From assembly GCA_036501535.1 (NCBI GenBank), contig DASYAE010000157.1:1-64000 (forward strand): a DNA stretch of 64,000 nucleotides, read 5' to 3'. This DNA comes from DASYAE01 sp036501535. Lineage in GTDB: Bacteria; Actinomycetota; Actinomycetes; Streptomycetales; Catenulisporaceae. Below, one piece after another: positions 16,315 through 24,589 of this stretch (position 1 is the stretch's first letter; every line of letters starts with the position of its first letter). A program made the position numbers and the translations under genes. Below the pieces are notes generated by a model. It saw only the letters and a program-made list of their open reading frames with translations, did not search any database and had not been told where the DNA came from.

Positions 16315-17923
16315 GGTCTCGTGCCTTGCTTCCTTCGTCGTCCGACAACTCTTCAACGGATCGGTTCGCCGACGCGATGCAGGCGGGGATGCCCACGCCG
16401 TCATAACCCGCACCGGCGACGGCGAGGCCGGCAGGTAAGGCAGCGCGGATGCGTTTCACCCGATCCACGTGTCCGACGGCATATTGCGGCAGCGCTTCGA
16501 TCCAGCGCTGGATGTGCGTATCGGCCGGAGCGGCGGTCAGGCCCGCGATGTCCGCCAGGTCGGCGAGCGCGACCTTTGCCAGATCAGCGTCGCTGCGCTC
16601 CAGATCGCGCTGCTCGCCGTGTCGTCCGAGCGAGGCGCGCACGACGACCGTCTCGGGCGCGGCCTCGGCCAGCCACGGCCATTTGGCGGTCGAGAAGGTG
16701 GCCGCCTTGACCGCGCGTCCCTCGACCGGCGGAACGAGGAAGCCGGAGCCGGGCAGCTGCGCGCTGCCGAGCGCGGCCCTCGGGAAGGCGAAGGTGGCGA
16801 TCGCCATCGAGGCGTATTCGACGCCGGCGAGCTCGGCCGCCGCGGTCGGCGCCGCCGTGGCGAGAAGCCGGCCGGCGACCGGCGCCTGGACTGCGAGGAC
16901 GACGGCGTCGGCGTCGATCGACCCGCCGGTGGAGAGCCGCAGCCGCCAGCGCCCGGCGGCCGGGTCCGACGAGTCGTCAGGAACGCGGTTCGCCTCCAGC
17001 ACGGCTACGCCGGTCCGCAGCTCGGCGCCGAGGCCGCGCGCCGCCGCGGCGACCGCCTCGGCCAGTCTGCCGACGCCGCCGCGGATTCCGGCGAAGACCG
17101 GCGCCGCGGCCGGTGTCGTGGCCGTCGCGGACGTGCCGGCTGAGCGGGAGTCAGGGTTCGCGCCGTCAGAACCGGCGCCAGAGCTGCTCATCTCGCCGCC
17201 GCCCATCGCGCCGCCGCCCGCCCCGAACCGGTCGCCTTCCGCGGCGCGCGTCGCCTGGCCGGTCTTCGCGAGCAGCGCGCGTACACCCGAGCTCAGCGGG
17301 AGCCCGGACGCGGCCAGCGGAACAAGCTGGGGAACGGTCGCGGCCAGCGAGAGCTTGTTGGCGTGCCCGGCGTAAACGCCGCCGAGCAGGGGCTCGACGA
17401 GCCGGTCCACGACCTCCCGGCCGAGCCGCGTGGCGACGTACTCGCCGATCGCGATGTCGCCGTCGACCGGCGTGGGTGCCAGCTCTTCGTCCTGCCGGGC
17501 GCGGCTGAGGCCTTCGTCGCTGACCAGGCCGCTGGCGGCGAGCGCCGCGAAATCGCCGGGGATGCCCATCAGCTGGCCCGACGGCAGGCGCCGCAGCGCG
17601 CCGCGGCTGTAGACGCCGGCCGAGATGGTGGCCGGGTGCAGCAGGTCGCCGCTCAGGCCCGCCTCGGCGGCCAGGCCGGTCCCCTCGGGGCGCCGGGCCA
17701 GGATCGACTCGGCGCCGAGGTCGACCCGCACGCCGCCGACCTCGCCGAGCGCGAGCTTCCCGCCGAGCGCGGGCCCGGCCTCGAGCAGGACGGTCCCGAT
17801 CCCGCGGCGCGCCGCGTGATAGGCCGCGGCCAGCCCGGTGATGCCGCCGCCGACCACGACCAGCCGCCGAGCCGCCTTCTCGCTCCGCGCCATGACTGTG
17901 GTCACCGCCGGCTGGTCGGTCAC
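16307..17923 (-). CDS. hemY: Coproporphyrinogen III / protoporphyrinogen oxidase with a low-complexity insertion
   Basis: FAD-dependent oxidase converting coproporphyrinogen III to coproporphyrin III in the HemQ pathway. It has an N-terminal Rossmann motif (VVVGGGITGLAAAYHA) and the C-terminal FAD motif with GYDGVGIPAC. Length is about 538 residues from the GTG at 17923 (GGGACG upstream); an ATG at 17893 is also possible. It is odd in that about residues 219-275 form a Gly/Ser/Ala-rich stretch that interrupts the domain and is absent from typical homologues. It lies 28 bp after hemE and overlaps hemQ. Exact start is uncertain. Confidence 0.9.
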   Translation of the reverse strand: MTDQPAVTTVMARSEKAARRLVVVGGGITGLAAAYHAARRGIGTVLLEAGPALGGKLALGEVGGVRVDLGAESILARRPEGTGLAAEAGLSGDLLHPATISAGVYSRGALRRLPSGQLMGIPGDFAALAASGLVSDEGLSRARQDEELAPTPVDGDIAIGEYVATRLGREVVDRLVEPLLGGVYAGHANKLSLAATVPQLVPLAASGLPLSSGVRALLAKTGQATRAAEGDRFGAGGGAMGGGEMSSSGAGSDGANPDSRSAGTSATATTPAAAPVFAGIRGGVGRLAEAVAAAARGLGAELRTGVAVLEANRVPDDSSDPAAGRWRLRLSTGGSIDADAVVLAVQAPVAGRLLATAAPTAAAELAGVEYASMAIATFAFPRAALGSAQLPGSGFLVPPVEGRAVKAATFSTAKWPWLAEAAPETVVVRASLGRHGEQRDLERSDADLAKVALADLADIAGLTAAPADTHIQRWIEALPQYAVGHVDRVKRIRAALPAGLAVAGAGYDGVGIPACIASANRSVEELSDDEGSKARDHD

Positions 17924-17951
17924 GCGCGCCACGTCCCGGGCCGGGCGGGGT

Positions 17952-19004
17952 TCATCGTGCGGTCGCCTCGTGGACGAGGTCGACGACCCGGGCGAGCATG
18001 TCCGGGTCGGCCTGCGGCGGGACGCCGTGGCCGAGGTTGAATACGTGCCCCTCGAGACCGGCGGCGTCGTCCAGCACACGGCGGGTCTGCTCGGCGACCG
18101 CCTCCCACGGCGCGAGGAGCACCGACGGGTCGAGGTTGCCCTGAAGCGCCTTTCCGGGCCCGACCCGGCGCGCCGCCTCACTCAGCGGAACCCGCCAGTC
18201 GACGCCGACCACGTCCGCGCCCGCCTCGCTCATAAGGCCGAGCAGTTCGCCGGTCCCGACGCCGAAGTGGATGCGCGGCGCGCCGAATCCGCGCACCGCC
18301 TCGAGCACCTTCGCCGAGGCGGGCTGGACGAAGCGCCGGTAGTCGGCCGGCGCGAGGGCGCCGGCCCAGGAGTCGAACAGCTGCACCGCGCTCGCCCCGG
18401 CGGTCAGCTGCACCCGCAGGAACTCGGCGGTGATCCCGGCCAGCCGGTCGAGCAGCGCGTCGAACAGCTCCGGCGCGCCGAACATCATCGCCTTCGTCAG
18501 CTCGTGGCTGCGCGAGGGGCCGCCCTCGATCAGATAGCTCGCCAAGGTGAAGGGCGCGCCGCCGAACCCGATCAGCGGCGTCCCGCCGAGCTCGGCGACC
18601 AGCAACTGCACCGCGCGGGCGATGAAGTCCAGCTCCCCCGGCTCCGGCAGCCGCAGCCGCTCCAGGTCGGCCTGCGTACGCACCGGCCGCTCGATCACGG
18701 GCCCGACGCCCGGCTTGATCTCCAGGTCGAGGCCGATCGCCTTCAGCGGCAGCACGATGTCGCTGTAGAAAACCGCCGCGTCGACCCGGTACCGCCGCAC
18801 CGGCTGCATCGTGATCTCCGCAACCAGCTCGGGCACCATGCAGGAGTCGAGCATCGCGATGCCCTCGCGCACCTTCCGGTACTCGGGCAGCGCGCGCCCC
18901 GCCTGGCGCATGAACCAGACCGGCGTGTGGGAGGGCTGTTCACGGCGACACGCCGTCAGGAAGGCCGAGTCGTGGACGGCCGGATCCGCACTATTCACAC
19001 TCAC
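17952..19004 (-). CDS. hemE: Uroporphyrinogen decarboxylase
   Basis: Decarboxylates uroporphyrinogen III to coproporphyrinogen III. The 350-residue protein shows the family N-terminal signature PVWFMRQAGRALPEY with the active-site Arg residues, the YSDIVLPL motif, and the C-terminal GNLDPSVLL and FNLGHGVPP blocks. I prefer the GTG at 19004 (MSVNSADP...), which follows GGAG. The longer frame to 19037 adds 11 residues without a site. First gene of hemE-hemY-hemQ; its promoter must lie in the 19005-19471 gap. Confidence 0.95.
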   Translation of the reverse strand: MSVNSADPAVHDSAFLTACRREQPSHTPVWFMRQAGRALPEYRKVREGIAMLDSCMVPELVAEITMQPVRRYRVDAAVFYSDIVLPLKAIGLDLEIKPGVGPVIERPVRTQADLERLRLPEPGELDFIARAVQLLVAELGGTPLIGFGGAPFTLASYLIEGGPSRSHELTKAMMFGAPELFDALLDRLAGITAEFLRVQLTAGASAVQLFDSWAGALAPADYRRFVQPASAKVLEAVRGFGAPRIHFGVGTGELLGLMSEAGADVVGVDWRVPLSEAARRVGPGKALQGNLDPSVLLAPWEAVAEQTRRVLDDAAGLEGHVFNLGHGVPPQADPDMLARVVDLVHEATAR

Positions 19005-19471
19005 GAGTCTGGCATGCTCCGCGGGTCCGAACGGCACGGGGGTGCTGAGGAGGACTCACCACGAAGGGCGCGCCGATCAGCGTCGCAGCAGGTCACCGCG
19101 GTCCCGGCCACACACCCCGCAACCACTCCCCGACACACCACTCACTCCACGCGGCGCCATCGGAAAGTCCGATCGGACACCGTCCATTTCCGCTCCCCCG
19201 CGCAGCTTCCGCCACCCCTCGATCAGAAGCCTGCGGACCGCCGGAGCCACCGCCGAGACCCGTGCAGCGGACCGCCTCACCATCAGCTATCCGCCTTCTG
19301 ACCTGGCATTTATCCAGGTTCCCGGCGTGAGTGAGCCCTGAGCGCGTATCAGCGCTATGGCGCAACTCACACCCTTACCACGCGGATGGGATAGTCACAT
19401 AAAACGTATTGGGGCCGAGTACGGGCGCGGCGGTTCATTGAGTGGCCGTCAGCGAGACGTACGCTGCATGC
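19005..19471. other. Divergent intergenic region hemE / DUF3000 gene with two palindromes
   Basis: 467 bp without a convincing gene. It contains a perfect 12-bp palindrome GTCCGATCGGAC (19167-19178) about 165 bp upstream of hemE, and ACCTGG-N7-CCAGGT (19301-19319). The stretch 19380-19420 is AT-richer (for example CACATAAAACGTATT) and is the likely promoter for the plus-strand gene. Confidence 0.4.
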
Positions 19472-20116
19472 ATGTCTGACCCGCACCGCGGACATCGTCC
19501 GTTGCGCACCGCCGAGCCGCCACCTTTAGAGGGGCAACCGGCAGTATTCACCGGCGCGCTGGCCGGCATCGCCTCGGCCGCGCTCAGACCGGAATTCGAC
19601 CTCGAAGCGCTGCCGCCGCCCCGGCGCCTGGCCTCGTTCAGCCACGCGGTCTCGACCAGCGTCGCCGACGAGGACGGCGACGAGATCGCCTCGGGCCGCT
19701 TCGTGCTGCTGCACGAGCCGGCCGGGCACACCGAGTGGGCCGGCGTGCTGCGCTGCGTCACCCTGGCCCAGGCCGACCTGGAGCCGGAGATCGCGGTCGA
19801 CCAGCTGCTGCCGGGCGTCACCTGGTCCTGGCTCACCGAGTCGATGGAGCAGCGCAGGGCCCGCTACGCGGCGCTCGGCGGCACCGTGACGCGCTGCGCG
19901 TCGTGCTCCTTCGGCGAGCTCGCCGACCGGCCGGAGACCACCTCGGTAGAACTGCGCGCGTCGTGGACGCCGCTGGCGCCGGCGACCGGCTGGACCGAGG
20001 ACGCGGCAGCGGCCGCGCTCGAAGCCCACTTCAGCGCGTGGCTCGACCTGCTCGCCGCGGCGGCCGGCCTGCCACCGCTCGTCGCCGGCGTCACCATGCT
20101 CCCCGGTACCCGTTAG
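19472..20116 (+). CDS. DUF3000 family protein
   Basis: A 214-residue actinobacterial conserved protein recognisable as DUF3000 by the order of FSHAV, GRFVLLHEPAGHTEW and LRASWTPL blocks and by a Cys-pair segment, RCASCSFGELADRPET. It has no signal peptide or membrane helix. Function is unknown to me. It typically lies between hemE and the ribonuclease D gene in actinomycetes, as here. The start is uncertain: the ATG at 19472 and a GTG at 19442 are both in frame and neither has a good ribosome site, so leaderless translation is possible. Confidence 0.85.
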   Translation: MSDPHRGHRPLRTAEPPPLEGQPAVFTGALAGIASAALRPEFDLEALPPPRRLASFSHAVSTSVADEDGDEIASGRFVLLHEPAGHTEWAGVLRCVTLAQADLEPEIAVDQLLPGVTWSWLTESMEQRRARYAALGGTVTRCASCSFGELADRPETTSVELRASWTPLAPATGWTEDAAAAALEAHFSAWLDLLAAAAGLPPLVAGVTMLPGTR

Positions 20117-20686
20117 ACCCCGCCGAAGCCCACACGGCGGCGAAAGCCAGCAGCACCCAACGCGCCAACGCCCACCATCACGTCCGCGCCGGCCTACCCA
20201 CCGCCGCAGCCGACCAACAGCCACCGCACCGCTCGCTTCGGCCTGCTCGCCGCAGGGCACGCCGGGCACGCCTGATCCCCGGCGTCCTGTCCTCGCCGAA
20301 CGGTCTGCCATCGGACCTCGGCTCTTCCAAAAGGGTGAGATCCGGGGCTGGATTAGCGGGGCACCGCCATGGGTAGGTGCAGTGCCCAATAGACACCGTC
20401 GGATTTACGCCACCCAGGCGAGCCCTTGTCATCCGACCTGCTCAATGCCATGGACGGTGGGCCAGGCAGGCGACGGCCACCAAATGGGTGCAAACCGGCA
20501 CGCAACACATCCGCCATCCGGGTGAAAGTTGCCCGGCAGTCCACGCTCACCAGGGCCGTTTCGGGCCCACCCGAATGGCCGTCACGCTAAAGGTCGCCAC
20601 CCGCATTGCCGATCTCTCTCACATAGAACCACCACCGGTCGCACCTCCACGAGCGACCGGCCCGTTCCAGCATCACGGGAGGCCTG
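20117..20686. other. Gene-free stretch before the LuxR-type regulator
   Basis: 570 bp in which all open frames look like chance GC-rich frames. The only structure noticed is CCGCCG-N9-CGGCGG about 5 bp after the DUF3000 stop, a weak terminator candidate. The upstream region of the regulator gene presumably holds its promoter, but no clear box was found. Confidence 0.35.
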
Positions 20687-21397
20687 GTGTCGGTACTCGT
20701 CGATCACACAGCGAGTCTGCTGGCCTACCGGCCGGCAAAACTCACCGCCATGGTCGTCGTCCACGATCCGCGCGTGCGGACATCCGTCACCCGGCACCTT
20801 TGGGCGCTCGGCGTGCGGGATGTGGTGGAGGCTTCCAACATCGCCGAGGCGCGCAGCCGGATGGCCACGCCACGCGACATCGCGGTGGTCGACGTTCACC
20901 TGCCGGACGGTCCCGGCCTCGCACTGCTCGCCGAAATGCGCACAGCCGGCTGGAGCAGTGCGGTGGCCATCTCCACCGCGGACGACACGAATGCGGTGCG
21001 CGCGGCGCTCGCCTCCGGGGTGCGCGGCTATGTCGTCACCGGCGCTCGGGCGTTGCCGCAGGCCAGGCCGGGCTTCGGCAGCATGAACGGCGTTCCGGCG
21101 CACCTGCGCGAGCGGCGCCTGGCCGCGGTCGGCGCAGGCGCGGCCGGCACCGCGGCCGTGCTGGCCCAGGGCTCGGTGCCGAACACGATGAACGCCGGCT
21201 GCCGGGAGCTGTCCGCCCGCGAGATCGAGGTGCTCCGGCTGGTCGCGGACGGCCGCTCGAACAAGGCGATCGGGCAGACCATGGGTCTTTCCGCGCTGAC
21301 CGTGAAGAGCCATCTGGCCCGGATCGCCCGCAAACTGGGCACCGGCGACCGCGCCGGGATGGTCGCCGTCGCGATGCGCGGCGGAATCATCGGTTAA
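20687..21397 (+). CDS. Orphan response-regulator-like protein with LuxR-type HTH
   Basis: A 236-residue protein with a receiver-like domain (about 20-130) and a C-terminal LuxR/FixJ helix-turn-helix (about 172-232, LSAREIEVLRLVADG then LTVKSHLARIARKLG). The phospho-acceptor position is present in VVDVHLPDG, but the conserved Lys before the last receiver helix is not visible (YVVTGAR). A long linker separates the domains, so it may be an atypical regulator not using phosphorylation. No kinase gene is adjacent. It lies 30 bp upstream of the ribonuclease D gene on the same strand. Confidence 0.88.
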   Translation: MSVLVDHTASLLAYRPAKLTAMVVVHDPRVRTSVTRHLWALGVRDVVEASNIAEARSRMATPRDIAVVDVHLPDGPGLALLAEMRTAGWSSAVAISTADDTNAVRAALASGVRGYVVTGARALPQARPGFGSMNGVPAHLRERRLAAVGAGAAGTAAVLAQGSVPNTMNAGCRELSAREIEVLRLVADGRSNKAIGQTMGLSALTVKSHLARIARKLGTGDRAGMVAVAMRGGIIG

Positions 21398-21427
21398 TCG
21401 CGGGGCTGGTGGCGTTACGGTTGCCTT

Positions 21428-22747
21428 GTGACCGTTGACGCCCAGGAGCAGCCGCAGAGCAGTCCCGCCGTAGAACCGAACCGGCTCGAGCCGGTGGCGC
21501 GGACGGCGGTTCCGCTGCTGGAACCGCGCGAGGGCGTGCCTCCGGTCGTCGCCGGCGCGGAAGCGCTGGCCGCAACGGTCGCCGCGTTCGCGGCGGGCAC
21601 CGGTCCGGTCGCGGTCGACGCCGAGCGCGCCTCCGGTTATCGCTACAGCCAGCGCGCCTACCTGGTCCAGCTGCGCCGCGCCGGGGCGGGCACCGCGCTC
21701 ATCGACCCGGTCGCCTGCCCCGACCTCAGCGCGCTGAACGACGTGATCGCGGACGCCGAGTGGGTTCTGCACGCGGCGACCCAGGATCTGGCGTGTCTGC
21801 GACAAACCGGGCTCGAGCCGCGGCACCTCTTCGACACCGAGCTCGGCGGCCGCATCGCCGGATACCCGCGGGTCGGCCTCGGCCCGATGGTCGAGGACCT
21901 GCTCGGCTTCAGCCTGGAGAAGGGCCACTCGGCCGCGGACTGGTCGACCCGGCCGCTGCCGGATCCGTGGCTGCGATACGCGGCGCTGGACGTCGAGCTG
22001 CTGGTCGAGCTGAGCGACGCGGTCCGCCGCGACCTGGCGGCGCAGGGCAAGCTCGGCTGGGCCGAACAGGAGTTCGCCGCGGTGCTCGCCGCCGCGCCGA
22101 ACCCGCCGCGGGCCGAGCCTTGGCGCCGGACCTCCGGCATCCACCGGGTGCGCAGGCCCCGCAACCTCGCGGTGGTCCGCTCGCTCTGGGAGGCGCGCGA
22201 CGCGCTCGCCCGGCGCCGGGACATGACCCCCGGCCGGGTGCTGCCGGACGCGGCGATCATCGAGGTGGCCACGGCCCCGCCGACCTCGCTCCAGCAGCTG
22301 CGCTCGGTGTCGGGGTTCTCCGGCCGCACCCGCTCGGCCGACGCGGTCGGCTACTTCGCCGCGATGAACGAGGCGCTCGAGCTGGCGGAGGAGAAGCTCC
22401 CCTCCACCCAGCCGCCGCACGAGGGGCCGCCGCCGGTGAAGGCCTGGGAGCGCCAGGCGCCCCAAGCCGCGGCGCGCCTCGCCGCGGCCCGGCCCGCGGT
22501 GGCCGCGATCGCCGACGAGCACCTGTTACCGGTCGAGAACCTGCTGTCCCCGGATCTGTTGCGCCGGCTGTGCTGGTCCCCGCCCCGGAACCTCGAGGAC
22601 GAGACGGTCTCCGAGGCCCTGCGCTCCGGAGGCGCCCGCCCCTGGCAGGCGGAGCTGACCGCGCACGTGATCGCGCGGGCCCTGCGCCGCGTCGAGACGG
22701 AAGCCGCCGCGGCAGCCGAGAGCGACGGCGAGACCGCTTCGGCCTGA
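21428..22747 (+). CDS. rnd: Ribonuclease D (DEDDy 3'-5' exonuclease with HRDC domain)
   Basis: 3'-5' exoribonuclease acting in RNA maturation. The 439-residue protein has a DEDDy exonuclease domain with VAVDAERASG (Asp/Glu), HAATQDLACL (Asp) and WLRYAALDVELL (Tyr/Asp). An HRDC domain follows at about 215-300 (with DMTPGRVLPDAAI), then a helical C-terminal region. The start is GTG, 30 bp after the regulator gene, without a strong ribosome site. The C-terminal 25 residues are Ala/Glu-rich. Confidence 0.93.
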   Translation: MTVDAQEQPQSSPAVEPNRLEPVARTAVPLLEPREGVPPVVAGAEALAATVAAFAAGTGPVAVDAERASGYRYSQRAYLVQLRRAGAGTALIDPVACPDLSALNDVIADAEWVLHAATQDLACLRQTGLEPRHLFDTELGGRIAGYPRVGLGPMVEDLLGFSLEKGHSAADWSTRPLPDPWLRYAALDVELLVELSDAVRRDLAAQGKLGWAEQEFAAVLAAAPNPPRAEPWRRTSGIHRVRRPRNLAVVRSLWEARDALARRRDMTPGRVLPDAAIIEVATAPPTSLQQLRSVSGFSGRTRSADAVGYFAAMNEALELAEEKLPSTQPPHEGPPPVKAWERQAPQAAARLAAARPAVAAIADEHLLPVENLLSPDLLRRLCWSPPRNLEDETVSEALRSGGARPWQAELTAHVIARALRRVETEAAAAAESDGETASA

Positions 22748-22802
22748 CGCATCGTCACCTCGCCTCGTCACCTCTTCACCTCGTCGCGGGCGCCGGCCGG
22801 TC

Positions 22803-23087
22803 TCAGCTCAGGCTGGTCTCCAGCAGGTCGACGATCCGCTCGACCTTCGAGTCGAGCGCCACGACCGAGGTGTCCACCAGCTCGGCGACCCGTTCGACCG
22901 TCGCGGCCAGCGCCGACATCTCCGAGGCGAGCCCGGCCACGGCCGTGCCGAGCGCCTCGACCTCGTGGTGAAGGGCCCTGATCCCGGTCCCGCCGGATCC
23001 GCCGCCGCCCGCCTCGTCGTACCCGCCGCCCGGCCCCGTGCCGCCGCTGCGTTCTTCAGCCATCCGCTCCTCAGTCATCGTGGTCAT
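22803..23087 (-). CDS. Small coiled-coil protein of unknown function
   Basis: A 94-residue hydrophilic protein with a Gly-rich N-terminal third (about 20-45). The C-terminal part has Leu/Val/Ala at heptad spacing (LHHEVEALGTAVAGLASEM and on), fitting a single parallel coiled coil. I do not recognise a family. Several in-frame ATGs compete. The one at 23087 has AAGGA about 11 bp upstream and the one at 23063 has GAGGAG. It is convergent with rnd and divergent from fadA. That the coiled coil continues to the stop supports it as real. Confidence 0.5.
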   Translation of the reverse strand: MTTMTEERMAEERSGGTGPGGGYDEAGGGGSGGTGIRALHHEVEALGTAVAGLASEMSALAATVERVAELVDTSVVALDSKVERIVDLLETSLS

Positions 23088-23368
23088 CGTCCGCCGCATC
23101 CTTTCCCCGTGTGCTTTCCCGTTGGCCTCGGGCCATGCCGCCCGTACGATCCAGCGTGGCAGCGGGCGGTGACACTTCCCGGATCGAGCGAGCGTGCGCC
23201 GAGCTGCGCTGTCGCACGAAATGATGGATTTGTCGCAATGGCCTGCGCGGGGCGCCGGCAGCGTGGTACACGTCGCAGTCGGCGTCGGCCGACCTCGGGT
23301 ACCGCTTCTTGTTACCGACGAGTAGCATGGCGCCAGACCCAAGCCGCAGCAGACGGAGGAGAGCCATC

Positions 23369-24589
23369 GTGCCTCGTACCGCTCGCGACGTCGTCTTCGT
23401 CGACGGCGTGCGCACCCCGTTCGGAAAAGCCGGTCCCAAGGGCATATACGCCGAGACCCGCGCCGACGACCTGATCATCAAGTGCATCCGGGAACTGGTG
23501 CGCCGGCATCCCGAACTGCCGCCGGAGCGGCTCGGCGAGGTGGCCGTCGCGGCGACCACGCAGATCGGCGACCAGGGCCTGACACTGGGGCGCACCGCCG
23601 CGCTGCTGGCCGGGCTGCCCAAATCCGTGCCCGGATACTCGATCGACCGGATGTGCGCCGGCGCGATGACCGCGGTGACCACCGTCTCCGGCGCGATCGC
23701 GCTCGGCGCGGTGGACGTGGCGATCGCCGGCGGCGTCGAGCACATGGGCCGGCACCCGATGGGCGAGGGCGTCGACCCGAACCCGCGGTTCGTCTCCGAG
23801 CGCCTGGTGGACGACTCCGCGCTGGTCATGGGCTCGACCGCGGAGAACCTGCACGACCGCTTCCCGGAGCTGACCCGCGAGCGCTGCGACGCCTACGCGC
23901 TGGGCTCGCAGCTGAAGGTCGCCAAGGCCTACGCCGACGCGAAGATCCAGCCGGACCTGGTCCCGGTGGCCACCCGCAACTCGCTCGAGGCGCAGACCGG
24001 CGGCGGCTGGGGCCTGGCCACCGAGGACGAGCCACCCCGCCCGGACACCACGCTGGAGGGCCTGGCCGGGCTCAAGACCCCGTTCCGGGTGCGCGGCCGG
24101 GTGACCGCGGGCAACTCGGCGGGCCTGAACGACGGGGCGACCGCCTCGGTCATCGCCGCCGAGGAGACCGCCCGGGAGCTCGGCCTGCCGGTGCGGATGC
24201 GGCTGGTCTCCTTCGCCTTCGCCGGGGTCGAGCCCGAGGTCATGGGCGTGGGCCCGATCCCCTCCACGCAGAAGGCGCTGGACTCGGCCGGGCTCTCGAT
24301 CGGGGACGTCGGCCTGTTCGAGCTCAACGAGGCATTCGCGGTGCAGGTGCTCGCGTTCCTCGAGCACTACGGCATCGCGGACGACGACCCGCGGGTGAAC
24401 CAGTACGGCGGGGCGATCGCGCTCGGCCATCCGCTGGCCTCCTCCGGCGTGCGGTTGATGATCCAGCTGGCCCGGCAGTTCGAGGACCATCCCGAGGTGC
24501 GCTACGGCCTGACCGCGATGTGCGTCGGCATCGGCATGGGCGGCACCGTGATCTGGGAGAACCCCCACTTCGAAGGAGCGGGAAAGTGA
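23369..24589 (+). CDS. fadA: Acetyl-CoA acyltransferase (3-ketoacyl-CoA thiolase)
   Basis: Thiolytic enzyme of fatty-acid beta-oxidation, cleaving 3-ketoacyl-CoA with CoA. The 406-residue protein has the active-site Cys in DRMCAGAM, the His in ALGHPLASSG and the second Cys in MCVGIGMGG. The start is GTG, set by GGAGGAG 8 bp upstream; the frame is open 20 codons further without a site. Its TGA stop overlaps the start of the fadJ gene by 4 bp, so the two encode the thiolase and multifunctional subunits of one complex. Confidence 0.95.
   Translation: MPRTARDVVFVDGVRTPFGKAGPKGIYAETRADDLIIKCIRELVRRHPELPPERLGEVAVAATTQIGDQGLTLGRTAALLAGLPKSVPGYSIDRMCAGAMTAVTTVSGAIALGAVDVAIAGGVEHMGRHPMGEGVDPNPRFVSERLVDDSALVMGSTAENLHDRFPELTRERCDAYALGSQLKVAKAYADAKIQPDLVPVATRNSLEAQTGGGWGLATEDEPPRPDTTLEGLAGLKTPFRVRGRVTAGNSAGLNDGATASVIAAEETARELGLPVRMRLVSFAFAGVEPEVMGVGPIPSTQKALDSAGLSIGDVGLFELNEAFAVQVLAFLEHYGIADDDPRVNQYGGAIALGHPLASSGVRLMIQLARQFEDHPEVRYGLTAMCVGIGMGGTVIWENPHFEGAGK

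Noticed and set aside
22803..23342. Full 179-codon frame of the small coiled-coil gene
   Set aside because: The first 80 codons lie in the divergent promoter region, have no ribosome site and an Arg/Pro/Thr composition unlike the C-terminal coiled coil.
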